Shown one piece after another: positions 13,427 to 14,446 of a stretch of DNA of 14,446 nucleotides (position 1 is its first letter; every line of letters begins with the position of its first letter). A program made the translations under genes and the position numbers. Under the pieces are notes generated by a model, which was given only the letters and a program-made list of their open reading frames with translations, was not told the origin of the DNA and searched no databases. This DNA comes from CAYJEO01 sp964369355 (lineage in GTDB: Bacteria > Bacillota_I > Bacilli_A > RF39 > UBA660), in the NCBI GenBank assembly GCA_964369355.1, contig CAYJEO010000021.1:1-14446 (forward strand). Reading direction: 5' to 3'.

Positions 13427-14431
13427 TTATTTTTTTCTAAATCCATCTTCATATATAGTTTTAGATTTAGTTAAAGTTTTTTCTTTAGTGTGTGAATATT
13501 TTACCTCTTCATCTATAACAGTTAAAGAATATTTTTTTACTAGATGTTCGAATTTTTTAAAAACAGAAAGAAGAAATGGGAATTCAATCCATTCTGATAT
13601 ATCGAAATCTTTAATATCTTGTAATAACTTTTCAAAAGAATATTCCATTTCTTCAAAATGTGAGTATTCATTACTATTTATAGTTCTAGATGCACCATTT
13701 TTTAAAAGTAAATCAATAGTTTTATCTAGATATTTATAAGGCAGGCAAAAGTTAATTCTAGATAAAGGGTTTACCCCAGAAAGATCAATATTGTTACTAA
13801 CAAGTAATTCACAAACTTGATATGTTTCTGTCATAAATTCATTTAAACTTAACTTCTTTTGTTCAAAAAATGATGCTTCTACCATACCAGGTGCAGTATC
13901 TTCTAATAAATTAAGATGTGTTAAATCCATTGAAGTAGATAAATTATAGTGCATAGCGTTATAACCGTTAATATCAACACTATTTATATCAACATCAGGC
14001 ATTATTTGATTTATAAAATCAATGTTTTTGATCTTGCAAGCAAATTTAAGTAAATCTCTTCCAAAGTTATCTTTTTTATTTACGATACTTTTATCTAAAG
14101 AGTATAAATAATTGATAATTTCTTTTCTATCTAAATAAGTAGCTATCATTAAAGGTGTCAAGCCATCTTTAACATCTTCATTAAAATCATAACCACTTTC
14201 AACTAAATTTTTAACTTCTTCTAAATTGTTCATAAATATTTCTGTTACCATCGGAGTAAAGTATTTCCAATCACCATAATCTGAAATAATTTTCTTACCA
14301 TTTTTATTGAAACAGTTATTAGATAAATTTTTATAAAGTTCTTCTTTAGTTAAAACTTCAGGAAATTCTTGCTGATATTTGTAAATTTCATTAATAAAGT
14401 ATCCATAATTAATATAGTTTTGCTTTTTCAT
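13427..14431 (-). CDS. ankyrin-repeat protein
   Basis: A 334-residue protein with no signal peptide, hence probably cytoplasmic. Ankyrin-type units are visible at about 59-86, 87-119 (DGLTPLMIATYLDRKEIINYL, the best match), 120-152 (FGRDLLKFACKIKNIDFINQI) and 153-170 (NGYNAMHYNL). After an insertion, further units lie at about 203-250, ending DKTIDLLLKNGAS. Residues 1-55 and 255-334 are helical and charged without recognised domains. Ankyrin repeats bind other proteins; in bacteria they occur in regulators, immunity proteins and host-directed effectors, and nothing here decides between these. A perfect AGGAGG lies 6 nt upstream of the ATG. The gene has its own ribosome binding site at the window edge, so its promoter is probably outside the window. 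Confidence 0.85.
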   Translation of the reverse strand: MKKQNYINYGYFINEIYKYQQEFPEVLTKEELYKNLSNNCFNKNGKKIISDYGDWKYFTPMVTEIFMNNLEEVKNLVESGYDFNEDVKDGLTPLMIATYLDRKEIINYLYSLDKSIVNKKDNFGRDLLKFACKIKNIDFINQIMPDVDINSVDINGYNAMHYNLSTSMDLTHLNLLEDTAPGMVEASFFEQKKLSLNEFMTETYQVCELLVSNNIDLSGVNPLSRINFCLPYKYLDKTIDLLLKNGASRTINSNEYSHFEEMEYSFEKLLQDIKDFDISEWIEFPFLLSVFKKFEHLVKKYSLTVIDEEVKYSHTKEKTLTKSKTIYEDGFRKK

Positions 14432-14437
14432 AAGTTT

Positions 14438-14443
14438 CCTCCT
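14438..14443 (-). promoter_or_regulatory. consensus ribosome binding site of the ankyrin gene
   Basis: The minus strand reads AGGAGG, 6 nt before the ATG at 14431. It fixes the start codon even though the rest of the upstream region is cut by the window end. Confidence 0.8.
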
Positions 14444-14446
14444 ATT

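Noticed and set aside
13422..13739. Plus-strand open frame of 105 codons opposite the ankyrin gene
   Set aside because: It is antisense to a protein with clear repeats and a strong ribosome binding site, and its Ser/Phe-rich translation looks like a shadow.
1..14446. Mycoplasma-type code with TGA as tryptophan, suggested by the extreme AT content
   Set aside because: All tryptophans are TGG, no recognised gene has in-frame TGA, and one gene ends naturally at TGA.

Overview
This window comes from a very AT-rich, low-G+C Gram-positive-type anaerobe. Evidence is an oxygen-sensitive pyruvate:ferredoxin oxidoreductase, a flavodoxin/ferredoxin protein, an M3 oligopeptidase close to PepF, a cell-wall amidase with LysM domains, strong AGGAGG-type ribosome binding sites and tightly packed genes. 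It resembles genomes of uncultured gut Bacillota or Mollicutes relatives, but no rRNA or other marker fixes the taxon. Tryptophan is always TGG, and one gene ends in TGA (3157-3159), so the standard bacterial code fits and the Mycoplasma code does not.

Layout. 1-2206: a terminator from an upstream gene, an extended -10 promoter, a pepF-like oligopeptidase, and a histidine phosphatase that appears to be decayed. 2259-3159: a two-gene unit of unknown function whose second protein carries a GCFLTTAC motif. 3202-4290: a perfect 13-bp hairpin that hides the ribosome binding site of a LysM amidase lacking a signal peptide. 4294-5010 (minus): an EFR1-like flavodoxin/ferredoxin, divergent from a glyoxalase I-like protein (5073-5432). 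5566-6309: a YwaF/TMEM164-family membrane protein. 6376-9789: a full-length pyruvate:ferredoxin oxidoreductase. 9843-11593: a Nudix hydrolase, a small leucine-rich-repeat-like protein and an HD phosphohydrolase. 11662-12702: an exported protein with a LamG-like C-terminal half. 12733-14431 (minus): a zinc-ribbon-like protein and an ankyrin-repeat protein.

Most genes look monocistronic. The repeated junction is a stop codon inside or touching an intrinsic terminator stem, then a TGNTATAAT extended -10 element, a leader of roughly 10-20 nt, a ribosome binding site and ATG. Two genes (Nudix and zinc-ribbon) are each bracketed by hairpins with matching arms. Pyruvate:ferredoxin oxidoreductase would feed electrons to ferredoxin-type carriers, and the EFR1-like protein is a plausible but unproven partner. 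I do not see a clear new multi-gene defence or metabolic system. The points most worth a second look are the amidase leader hairpin, the uncharacterised GCFLTTAC unit, the stop-codon terminators, the matched hairpins, and a codon-usage shift inside the oxidoreductase gene. No tRNA, rRNA, CRISPR array, insertion sequence or replication origin is apparent, and no gene-free stretch exceeds 300 bases.
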